A DNA stretch of 64,000 bases from Undaria pinnatifida (lineage: Eukaryota; Sar; Phaeophyceae; Laminariales; Alariaceae). Position numbers and translations under genes: made by a program. Shown piece by piece: positions 62,801 to 64,000 of the stretch. Location: contig JABAKD010000019.1 in NCBI GenBank assembly GCA_012845835.1, positions 6,778,994 through 6,842,993 of the forward strand. The letters run 5' to 3'. Under the pieces are notes generated by a model, which saw nothing but the letters and a program-made list of their open reading frames with translations, had not been told where the DNA came from and ran no database searches. Position 1 is the stretch's first letter. Each line of letters starts with the position of its first letter.

Positions 62801-63610
62801 CTACCGTAATGCCAACGATCACACTCGCGCTTCAGCCAACACTAATCCTAGCCGCTAACACCAACGCCAACGGTATCACCGTCGCTAACGCTGTCGTTAA
62901 CAACGCTGACTCCAACACCAACGCTAACACTACCGCGAACTCGAACACTAACCCAAACCCCAATGCAAACGTCAACGCTACCGCTATACCTAATGCCAAC
63001 GCGAACAGTCTCGCTTCCGCACACACTAACCCTAGCCGGTTACACTAACGCCAACGACAACGAAAACAACTAGCGCTAGCACTAACGCCCACGCAACGCT
63101 GACACTATCACTAACGCTTACGCCAACGCTTACCCTACCTCCAACCCTAAGCCAAACGCCGGCACCGACACTAACGCAAACGCAAAAGATAGCTGCAACC
63201 CTAACTCTAGTTTTACCGCTTCCGTTACCACTAACGCTAACGCCAACCCTACCGCAAAACACTACTGATACTACTACCACCGACGCTATTGCCAACGCTG
63301 TCACCAACGCTAACGCCAACCCTACCGCTAATCCTGACCCCAACCCAACGCAAACGCTAATGCTAGCGCCAACGCTATCACTTTCGATTCCAACAGCACT
63401 AATCCGAACGCTAACCGTTAACACTAACACCAACCCTAACGCCCAACAACTTCCCGGGGGGTTGTTAAACCTGAGCAGGCGCGTTGCGCGCGGGGGGTCG
63501 CCAAGGTTAAACCCGGTGACGTGATACCGCTGCACGATCTCGGACAGGTTCAGAGTGGTGGCCGCGCGCCTCAGTTCTTCGTCGAGTGCGCCTCCCCACG
63601 ACAGCGCTTC
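32376..63610 (-). CDS. KNTC1: KNTC1/Rod kinetochore protein, central and C-terminal part (gene span, 32 exons)
   Basis: Rod is the scaffold of the Rod-Zw10-Zwilch complex. This complex forms the fibrous corona on unattached kinetochores, recruits dynein through Spindly and supports Mad1-Mad2 checkpoint signalling. Exons join in compatible phase at every junction except exons 3/4 and 23/24, which are unresolved. The ~1,850 residues follow KNTC1 order: LDEELRRAATTLNL and FNLGDPPRATRLLR; LDDGLQVAQAYSHLNDRSVY; LQTEFGVFTSLE; HIDCPLAVGYMLALP; WWHVLTSLGIPFD; CDLALTMEFCERYGV; ERDYERLSFIYGILL; RRLPFMALLRDPWGLL; WLEKIKNPALACMTAQRVA; then the C-terminal KFRWRLRALLAL and HFNAVAASLARAGRA. The N-terminal propeller lies beyond the right edge. 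Inserts: acidic loops in exons 18 and 25, an Ala/Ser-rich one in exon 29. Family call rests on remembered KNTC1 sequences. Confidence 0.78.
32996..33063 (-). CDS. KNTC1: KNTC1 exon 31 of window
   Basis: 68 nt, acceptor CTCGCAG, donor ACAAG|GTGGGT; AALEAVFLSIDRRCAWGDVR, in phase with exons 30 and 32. Confidence 0.75.
33390..33520 (-). repeat. Two short echoes of KNTC1 exon 30 donor end
   Basis: GTTGGCCAATCAGG (near 33,403) and GTCGGCCAATGAAGTGGGTG (near 33,505) resemble the real GCTGGCTAATCAG|GTGGGT. Confidence 0.6.
33525..33600. repeat. (AAC/ACC)n microsatellite
   Basis: Interrupted CACCAA/CAACAA repeats next to an exon-end echo. Confidence 0.85.
34010..34370 (-). repeat. Two long echoes of KNTC1 exon 30 donor end
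   Basis: 34,280-34,370 keeps CCTTGAAAAGATGCGCCCGG and CCATGGCGGGAGG. 34,030-34,130 keeps CCTTGAAGAGATGCGCC, GGCCATGGCAGGCGG and TTGGCCAATAAG|ATAG. Both translate like LEE(L/M)RPAMAGG of the real exon. Confidence 0.85.
34131..34152. repeat. Poly(C) run between exon echoes
   Basis: A run of about 20 C; a similar one lies at 34,301-34,310. Confidence 0.9.
34459..34725 (-). CDS. KNTC1: KNTC1 exon 30 of window
   Basis: Acceptor GTTACAG, donor AATCAG|GTGGGT. VVLLLGACPFPERLDLQWFS and HAVRAALCIPSPEARTVSLL align with KNTC1's ECP-x-x-x-DL...ALACLM. Several decayed echoes of its donor end follow. Confidence 0.8.
34905..34990 (+). repeat. Family B core copy
   Basis: GCAGCTTGCAAAGATGAGTA, then CGTCGAACTCACAGCTGACG, then TAGAATAATCTTGTGAAA. 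Confidence 0.72.
35080..35360. repeat. Short tandem-like 'GAGGCGGTTTTGTGAAT' array
   Basis: Variants of GAGGCGGTTTTGTGAATTG recur every 30-45 bp between 35,085 and 35,375. Non-coding. Confidence 0.65.
35500..35878 (-). mobile_element. Family A element, 5'-truncated (KNTC1 intron)
   Basis: Starts on the minus strand after a C-run at the same position as the 20,476 copy (ACAAGGGGAATGAT) and ends with TTGAGTACACC followed by C/G-rich sequence. Confidence 0.85.
35989..36324 (-). CDS. KNTC1: KNTC1 exon 29 of window, Ala/Ser-rich
   Basis: 112 codons, acceptor CCTGCAG, donor GATCAG|GTGAGT. SPLEELQAREEARSRKE leads into a poly-Ala run coded by CAG/CTG-type repeats, a Ser/Gly-rich loop, and GELPHEEIMAVVDQ. 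Mostly a lineage-specific insert. Confidence 0.72.
36648..36951 (+). mobile_element. tRNA-derived SINE, copy 3
   Basis: Full element with a diverged head (GTGGCGGTTTATCC; GAGTTTGAGCCC in place of the B box) and the body GAAAGCGCGAGAGCGTGAGT. It ends in GAAAAGTAGAAGTG and an A-rich tail. Antisense to KNTC1. Confidence 0.82.
37209..37422 (-). CDS. KNTC1: KNTC1 exon 28 of window
   Basis: Acceptor CAAGCAG, donor GAAGAG|GTAGGA. IPIMCDMLLDARSGDVGLWA, ILTDACRHHGLRRALIMRV and LAPLWEE; LW-x-x-x-L is shared with KNTC1. Confidence 0.82.
37697..37807 (-). CDS. KNTC1: KNTC1 exon 27 of window, GC donor
   Basis: Acceptor TTGAGCAG. NVGYMSELEEARLPHKLNEL and PAEDIVRALRRDH align with KNTC1. Only a GC donor (CACAG|GCAAGC) keeps phase with the next exon and avoids the in-frame stop 8 nt on. 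Confidence 0.78.
37840..37925. repeat. Hexamer repeat (AAGGGC/AAGGGT)n
   Basis: About 14 degenerate hexamers just upstream (transcript sense) of KNTC1 exon 27. Confidence 0.85.
38372..38463 (+). mobile_element. TTAA-flanked mini-MITE, copy 2
   Basis: TTAACCCCTTTAGAGCC ... AAAGGCGTTGATTAA, 92 bp with TTAA at both ends; interior shared with 17,538-17,624. Confidence 0.75.
38690..38860. repeat. Echo of KNTC1 exon 26 donor end plus (CAA)n microsatellite
   Basis: 38,700-38,757 on the minus strand (TTGCGCGGGTTTGTCGTAGC, then GGGTGGTG) parallels the real end (TTGCGAAGGTTTGTGGCAGC, then GAGCGGTG). The two are separated by about 30 CAA units. Confidence 0.78.
38860..39021 (-). CDS. KNTC1: KNTC1 exon 26 of window
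   Basis: Acceptor ACGGCAG, donor AGCG|GTGCTG (non-optimal). VKFRWRLRALLALSALAPST matches TFRHRARALRCL of KNTC1. A (CAA)n run follows the donor. Confidence 0.78.
39105..39175. repeat. G-rich tract
   Basis: Long G-runs upstream of exon 26, giving a C-rich stretch in the transcript. Confidence 0.92.
39335..39430 (-). repeat. Echo of KNTC1 exon 25 3' part
   Basis: TTCATGAACCTCAAGTCGCG, GGTGTCGTTCCTGG and ATCGCCAAAGA, ending at GGGCAG|GTATGA. About 75 bp at high similarity, so one of the younger echoes; it still carries a donor. Confidence 0.85.
39454..39535 (+). mobile_element. TTAA mini-MITE, copy 3 (one end unclear)
   Basis: TTAACCCCTTTAGAGCCCC followed by a diverged interior; the second TTAA end is not evident. 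Confidence 0.5.
39715..39908 (-). CDS. KNTC1: KNTC1 exon 25 of window
   Basis: Acceptor TTTTTTAG, donor AGGAG|GTGAGA. EDATLALQAAFVLTVTFSD, an acidic loop, then FMDLKSRVSVLLGIAKDIRK. Echoes flank it on both sides. Confidence 0.76.
40135..40200 (-). repeat. Echo of KNTC1 exon 25 5' part
   Basis: GTCGCTACCCTGGCCTTGCA, then GGCGTCATTCGTTTTAGCGG, parallels the real exon's GATGCGACCCTGGCTTTGCA. It lies upstream of the exon in the transcript. Confidence 0.82.
40601..40905 (-). CDS. KNTC1: KNTC1 exon 24 of window (5' end unresolved)
   Basis: MATFRQKASRALRAARSVAD, QRGIDPHDVETIILRLAKGW, then a Gly-rich insert up to donor GAGAG|GTAAGG. The GID-x-x-x-VE...L...W pattern matches KNTC1. Confidence 0.7.
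40970..41078 (-). CDS. KNTC1: KNTC1 exon 23 of window (3' end unresolved)
   Basis: Acceptor GCCACAG; SSKELLTKILLFAAESAAED, then a Pro-rich run. The donor lies in low-complexity sequence and could not be fixed. Confidence 0.62.
41535..41788 (-). CDS. KNTC1: KNTC1 exon 22 of window
   Basis: Acceptor TTTGCCAG, donor CTCCAG|GTGTGT. An Asp/Gly/His-rich loop, then LERRALRLEHHMTAKDC and MAEKLLPFFSS. Its 5' end is echoed at 42,335-42,440. Confidence 0.76.
42085..42312 (+). repeat. Repeat family G, copy 1
   Basis: Shares with 56,950-57,178 the blocks GAGGAGCTCAAYATCTCACC, TTCGTTCGCGCAAYCCG-like, CACTTGAG...CAACCGGTTAG and GTATACCTTTTTTTG. It contains a palindromic GAGCTCCT ... AGGAGCTC. Confidence 0.7.
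42335..42440 (-). repeat. Echo of KNTC1 exon 22 5' end
   Basis: The minus strand reads GATAGGGAGTGTCTC ... CGTGTCCCGCGCCGACAAGA, paralleling the real acceptor and CCTGTCCCGCGCCGACAACA. It is about 550 bp upstream of the exon in the transcript. Confidence 0.78.
42550..42960 (+). pseudogene. Possible PIF/Harbinger-like nuclease N-terminus, decayed
   Basis: Two plus-strand frames in a KNTC1 intron carry GSDSDGDDYEEGLATLLAVT and, further on, PRVKRTRRVFPRPTYNASF with AEMLWRGELVRV. An acidic start followed by R-x-x-x-x-F-x-RP-x-Y is common before the DDE nuclease in Harbinger-type proteins. No catalytic domain remains. Weak resemblance from memory; a chance frame is possible. Confidence 0.25.
43325..43520. 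repeat. TATAGTGCCGG short repeats
   Basis: CTATAGTGCCGGTTG, GCTATAGTGCCTG, GCTATAGTGCCGGTAG and inverse forms within 190 bp. Non-coding. Confidence 0.65.
43603..43690 (-). CDS. KNTC1: KNTC1 exon 21 of window
   Basis: Acceptor TTTTTGCAG, donor CTTGAG|GTATGT; DQDRLEALRVAIRHAVAARS (family: P-x-G-x-DK-x-x-AL-x-x-AL). Confidence 0.8.
44303..44492 (-). CDS. KNTC1: KNTC1 exon 20 of window
   Basis: Acceptor CTGGAAG, donor ACGCG|GTGAGA. PLGLTVGEFYSRLVMCML and PWLEKIKNPALACMTAQRVA. Confidence 0.82.
44560..44725 (-). mobile_element. Family A 3' end copy
   Basis: The last ~150 bp of family A on the minus strand, ending AGTACCCCCTCGCC and a G/C-run. Confidence 0.78.
44873..45140. mobile_element. Foldback MITE (TA target), copy 1
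   Basis: 268 bp. GGGTGTTTGAGATTTTC ... GTTGGGTTGGAAAA on the left is the inverse of TTTTCCTACCCAAC ... GCAAACACCC on the right, so most of the element can fold. A TA precedes the left end. Confidence 0.78.
45205..45495. repeat. Direct repeat flanking unique DNA
   Basis: GGGAAAAAAACATACTG occurs at ~45,213 and ~45,477; the stretch before the second reads GTCCAAGTGGTTAGTCC, faintly tRNA-like. Confidence 0.5.
45601..45706 (-). CDS. KNTC1: KNTC1 exon 19 of window
   Basis: Acceptor AAAGCAG, donor GGCAG|GTACTG. EYARRLPFMALLRDPWGLLE matches the R/K-LPFHLLF...W-x-I region of KNTC1; the phase fits both neighbours. Confidence 0.8.
45845..46010 (+). repeat. Repeat family F, copy 1
   Basis: GACCGCCTTATTGAGGGAAG, GGTTATGAGTGCAA and GGGATACCACCTTACTCAGA; copy at 53,555-53,700. 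Confidence 0.78.
46176..46364 (-). CDS. KNTC1: KNTC1 exon 18 of window
   Basis: Acceptor GACCAG, donor AACGCG|GTGAGC. The acidic SEEESSEEEIKQLEDCLEAL is followed by AILKDYTSPWP and a Gly/Thr-rich stretch. Confidence 0.72.
46970..47035 (-). repeat. Echo 2 of KNTC1 exon 17 donor end
   Basis: The minus strand reads GCTTGCTGCCAGGCAGCTGC, TAG|GTGCAAAAAGCG, GGGGTGCCCGTGC; a distant copy of the exon 17 end and of the intron after it. Confidence 0.72.
47175..47770 (-). mobile_element. Family A element, full length
   Basis: Inverse of 6,298-6,890 over its whole length with high similarity. The 5' end abuts a G14 run on the plus strand (47,760-47,773); the 3' end is AATTGAGTACACCCCGG. Confidence 0.88.
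47780..47895 (-). repeat. Echo 1 of KNTC1 exon 17 donor end
   Basis: CTACGAGCGTCTTTCGTTCG, TGTATGGTACTCTGCTGTCG, CCAG|GTACGAAAAAACGCG. Real: CTACGAGCGTCTCTCCTTCA, TATACGGGATACTGCTGTCA, CCAG|GTGTGAGAAAACGCG. It keeps a plausible donor. Confidence 0.87.
48050..48199 (-). CDS. KNTC1: KNTC1 exon 17 of window
   Basis: Acceptor TTTGCAG, donor TGCCAG|GTGTGA. ENITRVLPSVHGILLARML and DERDYERLSFIYGILLSDS (family: YDYERI-x-F). Two echoes of its donor end follow. Confidence 0.82.
48480..48695 (-). repeat. Two echoes of KNTC1 exon 16 donor end
   Basis: 48,610-48,690: GACAATCAACTTGGGCGACC, GTGCGTGTACCCTCACGAC, TCAG|GTGGGT. 48,490-48,560: GATAATCGGCTTGCCCGGCC, GTGCGTGTCCCCCCACGA. Real: GACAACCAGCTCGCGCGGCC, GTGCGTGTCCCCTCACGAC, CAG|GTGGGT. 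Confidence 0.88.
48761..48947 (-). CDS. KNTC1: KNTC1 exon 16 of window
   Basis: Acceptor TGACAG, donor TACCAG|GTGGGT. YQKSLVPALLERSGCDLALT, MEFCERYGVGEAFPCLLFV, SPHDVSYQ. Two echoes of its donor end follow. Confidence 0.82.
49140..49260. repeat. Echo of KNTC1 exon 15 donor end plus (ACC)n
   Basis: The minus strand 49,195-49,140 reads CCTGGCATCCCCTTCGATAC, paralleling CTTGGTATCCCCTTCGACAA of the exon. ACC/ACT repeats at 49,195-49,255 separate the two. Confidence 0.75.
49337..49480 (-). CDS. KNTC1: KNTC1 exon 15 of window
   Basis: Acceptor TGACAAG, donor AGAGG|GTGAGG. LRILARVGMYAARAW and WWHVLTSLGIPFD. One echo of its donor end lies at 49,140-49,195. Confidence 0.8.
49785..50010 (+). repeat. 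Repeat family E, copy 2
   Basis: TGATGATCTAGATCTTTCCG, GGGAAGATCTGTATGATG, TTTCCTGGGTTGGA and GATCTACTGTAGATGATATA. Confidence 0.78.
50129..50250 (-). CDS. KNTC1: KNTC1 exon 14 of window
   Basis: Acceptor TTTTTCAG, donor CGGAAG|GTGCTA. EFNHIDCPLAVGYMLALPT matches the D-x-x-L-x-x-x-YLLALP motif of KNTC1. Confidence 0.82.
50297..50316. repeat. Poly(G) run
   Basis: About 18 G just upstream (transcript sense) of KNTC1 exon 14. Confidence 0.92.
50345..50455 (-). mobile_element. Family A 3' end copy
   Basis: The minus strand CTCCATCCCGATATTATGGG ... TGAAATTAGTAC followed by C-rich DNA. Confidence 0.7.
50643..50830 (-). CDS. KNTC1: KNTC1 exon 13 of window
   Basis: Acceptor GTTGCAG, donor GATAAG|GTCCGT; LLSSRWEKGLENATSPLLAF and SLGDSFSGLTDK. 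Confidence 0.78.
50914..51199. mobile_element. Foldback MITE, copy 2
   Basis: GGTGTTTGCGAACTGCCAAC ... TAATAGTATTGAAACCGTCG on the left; the inverse arm ends ATCGCAAACGCC. It lies between KNTC1 exons 12 and 13 and its right end is only 26 bp from the exon 12 donor. Confidence 0.75.
51226..51358 (-). CDS. KNTC1: KNTC1 exon 12 of window
   Basis: Acceptor GAATCAG, donor TTCAG|GTACGA. WYPGDGRVLPLEEALKLVSL matches KNTC1's Y/W-x-x-GDG-x-LLP motif. Confidence 0.8.
51717..51870 (-). CDS. KNTC1: KNTC1 exon 11 of window
   Basis: Acceptor GTACCAG, donor TACGAG|GTACGT. A Glu-rich start (GGEELEALMTPEF), then a Ser/Asp-rich loop (SLLSGSDGDSDADSL). Confidence 0.72.
52107..52595 (+). repeat. Repeat family D, two copies
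   Basis: 52,107-52,325 begins CCACTTTTTTTTCGGAATGA and CTCAACCCAAATTCGTCGGA. 52,418-52,595 has CTTGACCCCAAATCGTCG, TACCTAGGCCATG and a CTCCGGTGAAGAGCC end. The ends look like inverse GAGGAGTC/GAAGAGCC variants. Confidence 0.65.
53015..53133 (-). CDS. KNTC1: KNTC1 exon 10 of window
   Basis: Acceptor TTGTGCAG, donor GGAG|GTATGT; AMAQSVRGLRQSAALCAGPE and DLLQGSEAVAAVLR. Confidence 0.76.
53555..53705 (+). repeat. Repeat family F, copy 2
   Basis: TAAGGCGGTGATG, GACCGCCTTATAGAGGGAAG and GGGATACCACCTTACTCAGA; about 85% similar by eye to 45,845-46,010. Confidence 0.78.
53832..53913 (-). CDS. KNTC1: KNTC1 exon 9 of window
   Basis: 82 nt, acceptor AAAACAG, donor CGCCAG|GTGCGT; FVANQAHSGSLGADGQ, in phase with both neighbours. 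Confidence 0.72.
54122..54170 (-). repeat. Echo of KNTC1 exon 8 donor end
   Basis: TTGGCCCTGAGGGACACGTC, TAAGGCCTTGTCCATC versus real CTGGCTTTGAGGGACACAGC, TAAGGCCTTATCCAC|GTGAGA. The echo has lost the GT. Confidence 0.85.
54290..54378 (+). mobile_element. Family A 3' end copy
   Basis: CTCCGTCCCGGCATCGTAGA ... GCATGAAATGAACACACGCC. Confidence 0.68.
54450..54780 (+). repeat. Repeat family D with internal 120-bp tandem duplication
   Basis: Two units (54,519-54,638 and 54,639-54,765) share CCTAGGCCATGGATTTG, CATGGGTTTGCATTTTC and GCCTCATTTTGCCTCAGAAG almost exactly, so a young duplication. Confidence 0.88.
54823..55014 (-). CDS. KNTC1: KNTC1 exon 8 of window
   Basis: Acceptor TTGTGCAG, donor CCAC|GTGAGA. 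RRLSELLGVAWPSVISHLAN and KVPEAIGLCHMLFRDQ are helical-solenoid repeats. Confidence 0.8.
55045..55215. repeat. G-rich tract upstream of KNTC1 exon 8
   Basis: Repeated G4-G9 runs; on the transcript strand this is a long C-rich stretch before the acceptor. Confidence 0.88.
55515..55670 (-). repeat. Repeat family C, inverse copy
   Basis: The minus strand reads AACTTTCTGCTAACCC, CAGCAGCAGGAGTTTCTGCC, AGTCGGTTACCAACCAGCTT and CTTTGCTTTTCTAG, as in the 16.3 kb copy. Confidence 0.65.
55786..55952 (-). CDS. KNTC1: KNTC1 exon 7 of window
   Basis: Acceptor TTTTTCAG, donor CACAG|GTGAGG. A basic, Lys/Ala/Gly-rich linker ending in MHALPRLLH. Its 5' end has two echoes upstream. Confidence 0.7.
56160..56195 (-). 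repeat. Echo 1 of KNTC1 exon 7 acceptor end
   Basis: TTTCTTTTAGAAGGCGGCAG then GTGGGCGGGAG, versus real TTTTTTCAGAAGGCGGTAG, GTGGGCGGGGTG. Confidence 0.8.
56530..56580 (-). repeat. Echo 2 of KNTC1 exon 7 acceptor end
   Basis: TTTTTCAGAAGGCGGCAGGT, GGGAGAGGCGCGAGTGGTAG; the match runs ~35 bp into the exon and retains the acceptor. Confidence 0.85.
56670..56900 (+). repeat. Repeat family E, copy 3
   Basis: TTGATGATCTAGATATTTCA, GGGAAGATCTGTAGGG and TTTCCTGGGTTGGACGCG. Confidence 0.78.
56950..57178 (+). repeat. Repeat family G, copy 2
   Basis: Partner of 42,085-42,312 (GAGGAGCTCAATATCTCACC, CAACCGGTCAGGTATACC). Confidence 0.72.
57546..57711 (-). CDS. KNTC1: KNTC1 exon 6 of window
   Basis: Acceptor CTAACAG, donor GACCAG|GTGCAA. 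MANDLRRISALQTEFGVFTS is among the clearest KNTC1 matches (family: L-x-x-LQ-x-EF-x-V/I-Y/F-LSL). Confidence 0.8.
57905..58085 (+). mobile_element. Family A 3' end copy with C-run
   Basis: GCGACTCGCCGAACACTTCA ... GCATAATACAATGATTATTC followed by 12 or more C. Confidence 0.75.
58197..58375 (-). CDS. KNTC1: KNTC1 exon 5 of window
   Basis: Acceptor GATATAG, donor CCGG|GTAAGC. LWGCKFSTDNEEGSSRGD, an acidic Ala-rich stretch, then FLRERRGQQ. Confidence 0.68.
58797..59073. mobile_element. Foldback MITE, copy 3, with TA duplication
   Basis: 277 bp flanked by TA on both sides (58,795-58,796 and 59,074-59,075). GGGCGTTTAGCG and CGCAAACACCC ends; arms fold over ~100 bp (TAGGAAAACG ... AGTATTGAAACCG). 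TA target suggests Tc1/mariner-type cross-mobilisation (inference). Confidence 0.8.
59270..59425 (-). CDS. KNTC1: KNTC1 exon 4 of window (5' boundary unresolved)
   Basis: LNYLLVFVPLLILALRVP and VLLYLVRLLEDLELDAV before donor CGA|GTGAGT. The AAG acceptor chosen gives phase 0, which does not match the preceding exon's phase, so a small exon may be missing between them. Confidence 0.62.
59478..59572. repeat. (TTG)n microsatellite
   Basis: Interrupted GTT/GCT/GGT trinucleotides just upstream (transcript sense) of KNTC1 exon 4; poly-Gln/Thr frames are artefacts. Confidence 0.9.
59889..59979 (-). mobile_element. TTAA-flanked mini-MITE, copy 4
   Basis: 91 bp, TTAACGCCTTTACAAC at one end and CGGGTTAA at the other; inverse of 38,372-38,463. 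Confidence 0.75.
60064..60445. repeat. Repeat family D, inverted pair
   Basis: 60,064-60,152 (minus: CGGGGCTCCTTAGCCC, ATCCTCGGAAATTGGCC) faces 60,222-60,445 (plus: GGGAGCTCCTTAACCC, CGTCCAAATTTC). The second ends GATCCTCAGGCGAGGAGTCC. Confidence 0.62.
60725..60900 (+). mobile_element. Family A 3' end copy
   Basis: CTTCATGCTACTCGCCGAAA ... GCATGAAATGAGAACACG; 27 bp from the donor of KNTC1 exon 3. Confidence 0.78.
60927..61300 (-). CDS. KNTC1: KNTC1 exon 3 of window
   Basis: 124 codons + 2 nt, acceptor TTGTTAG, donor CTCGAG|GTATGT. VAQAYSHLNDRSVYVEFLQN is followed by a Gly/Ala-rich insert and RVRVAHVLGQLPAIDS. Confidence 0.78.
62568..62619 (-). CDS. KNTC1: KNTC1 exon 2 of window
   Basis: A 52-nt micro-exon between GTCGCAG and CAG|GTGCGT. 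It completes an Arg codon and gives HVLAQVHCSTALDDGLQ; the phase fits both neighbours. Confidence 0.72.
62675..63450. repeat. Telomere-like degenerate hexamer array
   Basis: About 775 bp of AACGCT/AACGCC/AACCCT hexamers filling the intron between KNTC1 exons 1 and 2. Asn/Ala- or Val/Ser-rich frames across it are artefacts. Confidence 0.9.
63471..63610 (-). CDS. KNTC1: KNTC1 exon 1 of window
   Basis: 46 codons + 2 nt, acceptor CCCAG, donor CTCAG|GTTTAA. Encodes ALSWGGALDEELRRAATTLN and VTGFNLGDPPRATRLL. Confidence 0.78.
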
Positions 63611-63634
63611 CTGGGTTTCCAAAGGCGTCGGGAG

Positions 63635-63835
63635 GCCGGGGGGGGGGGGGGGGGGGGGGGGGGTTAGGGGGACATGCTCGTTTATTGTTAGCCTTAGCTG
63701 TTTGACCATTGACCACGCTTCCGTTTCGAGACGGGGCACCGTTCGTACTCCTAATAGCGGCACCTCCAGCATTTGGGTGCTCACTACGTTTTGTCCATAC
63801 AAGTATAATACATGGAACAGTTTTGCTCATCTTGA
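63635..63835 (-). mobile_element. LINE 3' end, second copy
   Basis: The minus strand repeats AAATGCTGGAGGTGCCGCTA, AGGAGTACGAACGGTGCC and CGGTCAATGGTCAAAC-like blocks of 7,730-7,905, and runs into more than 25 C. Coding similarity (MSKTV, PNAGG) extends 60 bp upstream. Confidence 0.8.
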
Positions 63836-63930
63836 TAGGAGGAGGGGGGGTGAGGTGAAACAACATAGAACAGTTTTGCTCACCTTGATAGGAGGAGGGG
63901 GGGGTGAGGTGAAACACATGGAAGGGGGAG
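63805..63930. repeat. 58-bp tandem duplication
   Basis: GAACAGTTTTGCTCATCTTG, then ATAGGAGGAGGGGGGGTGAG, occurs twice in direct orientation. It includes the LINE copy's inner edge, so it arose after insertion. Confidence 0.85.
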
Positions 63931-64000
63931 GTTGACAAAACTAGGACGTATAATACCTGGTGCTGGCAAAACCAACAAAATAGACCCCTCCCCAACCCCA

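Noticed and set aside
63032-63802. 256-codon minus-strand frame as one exon
   Set aside because: Only its first part (the 63,471-63,610 exon) matches KNTC1; the remainder is hexamer array.

Overview
This is a nuclear, intron-rich eukaryotic window, roughly half G+C, most likely from a photosynthetic stramenopile and plausibly a brown alga. Coding sequence occurs only as short exons (50-570 bp) separated by introns of up to 11 kb. The introns are packed with homopolymer C/G runs, minisatellites, a LINE and many short non-autonomous elements. The lineage is an inference from this architecture and from the style of the LINE; no marker gene fixes it.

Three host genes can be read from exon-intron structure, and the reading phase agrees at almost every junction. 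(1) 1-13,269, minus strand: the first four exons of a VPS13-type bridge-like lipid transfer protein. It starts at 13,269, has an 11.4 kb first intron, and runs off the left edge. (2) 14,004-27,563, plus strand: a complete four-exon mitoferrin-type mitochondrial iron carrier of about 401 residues. (3) 32,376-63,610, minus strand: 32 recognised exons (about 1,850 residues) of KNTC1/Rod, the large subunit of the RZZ kinetochore complex. It enters from the right edge and ends with a stop at 32,378-32,376. Genes 1 and 2 are divergent, with a 734 bp shared upstream region. Genes 2 and 3 converge across 4.8 kb of repeats. They share no evident pathway.

Two patterns stand out. First, in all three genes, exon ends together with adjoining intron sequence are repeated one to four times as decayed 'echo' copies in the neighbouring intron: acceptor-side echoes lie upstream of the exon and donor-side echoes downstream, often next to C/G runs. 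At least thirteen exon boundaries show this. Second, the near-palindrome TACCWGGTA occurs about 30 times in 64 kb, where roughly 0.5 is expected by chance, nearly always in non-coding DNA.

The mobile fraction includes a decayed LINE 3' half and a ~590 bp SINE-like family that share a 3' end and run into poly(C). It also includes tRNA-derived SINEs with A and B boxes, TTAA-flanked ~90 bp MITEs, ~280 bp TA-flanked foldback MITEs, a pair of ~700-800 bp inverted CAGTCG elements, and a GGGTC-rich inverted-repeat element whose first bases appear to supply the mitoferrin stop codon.
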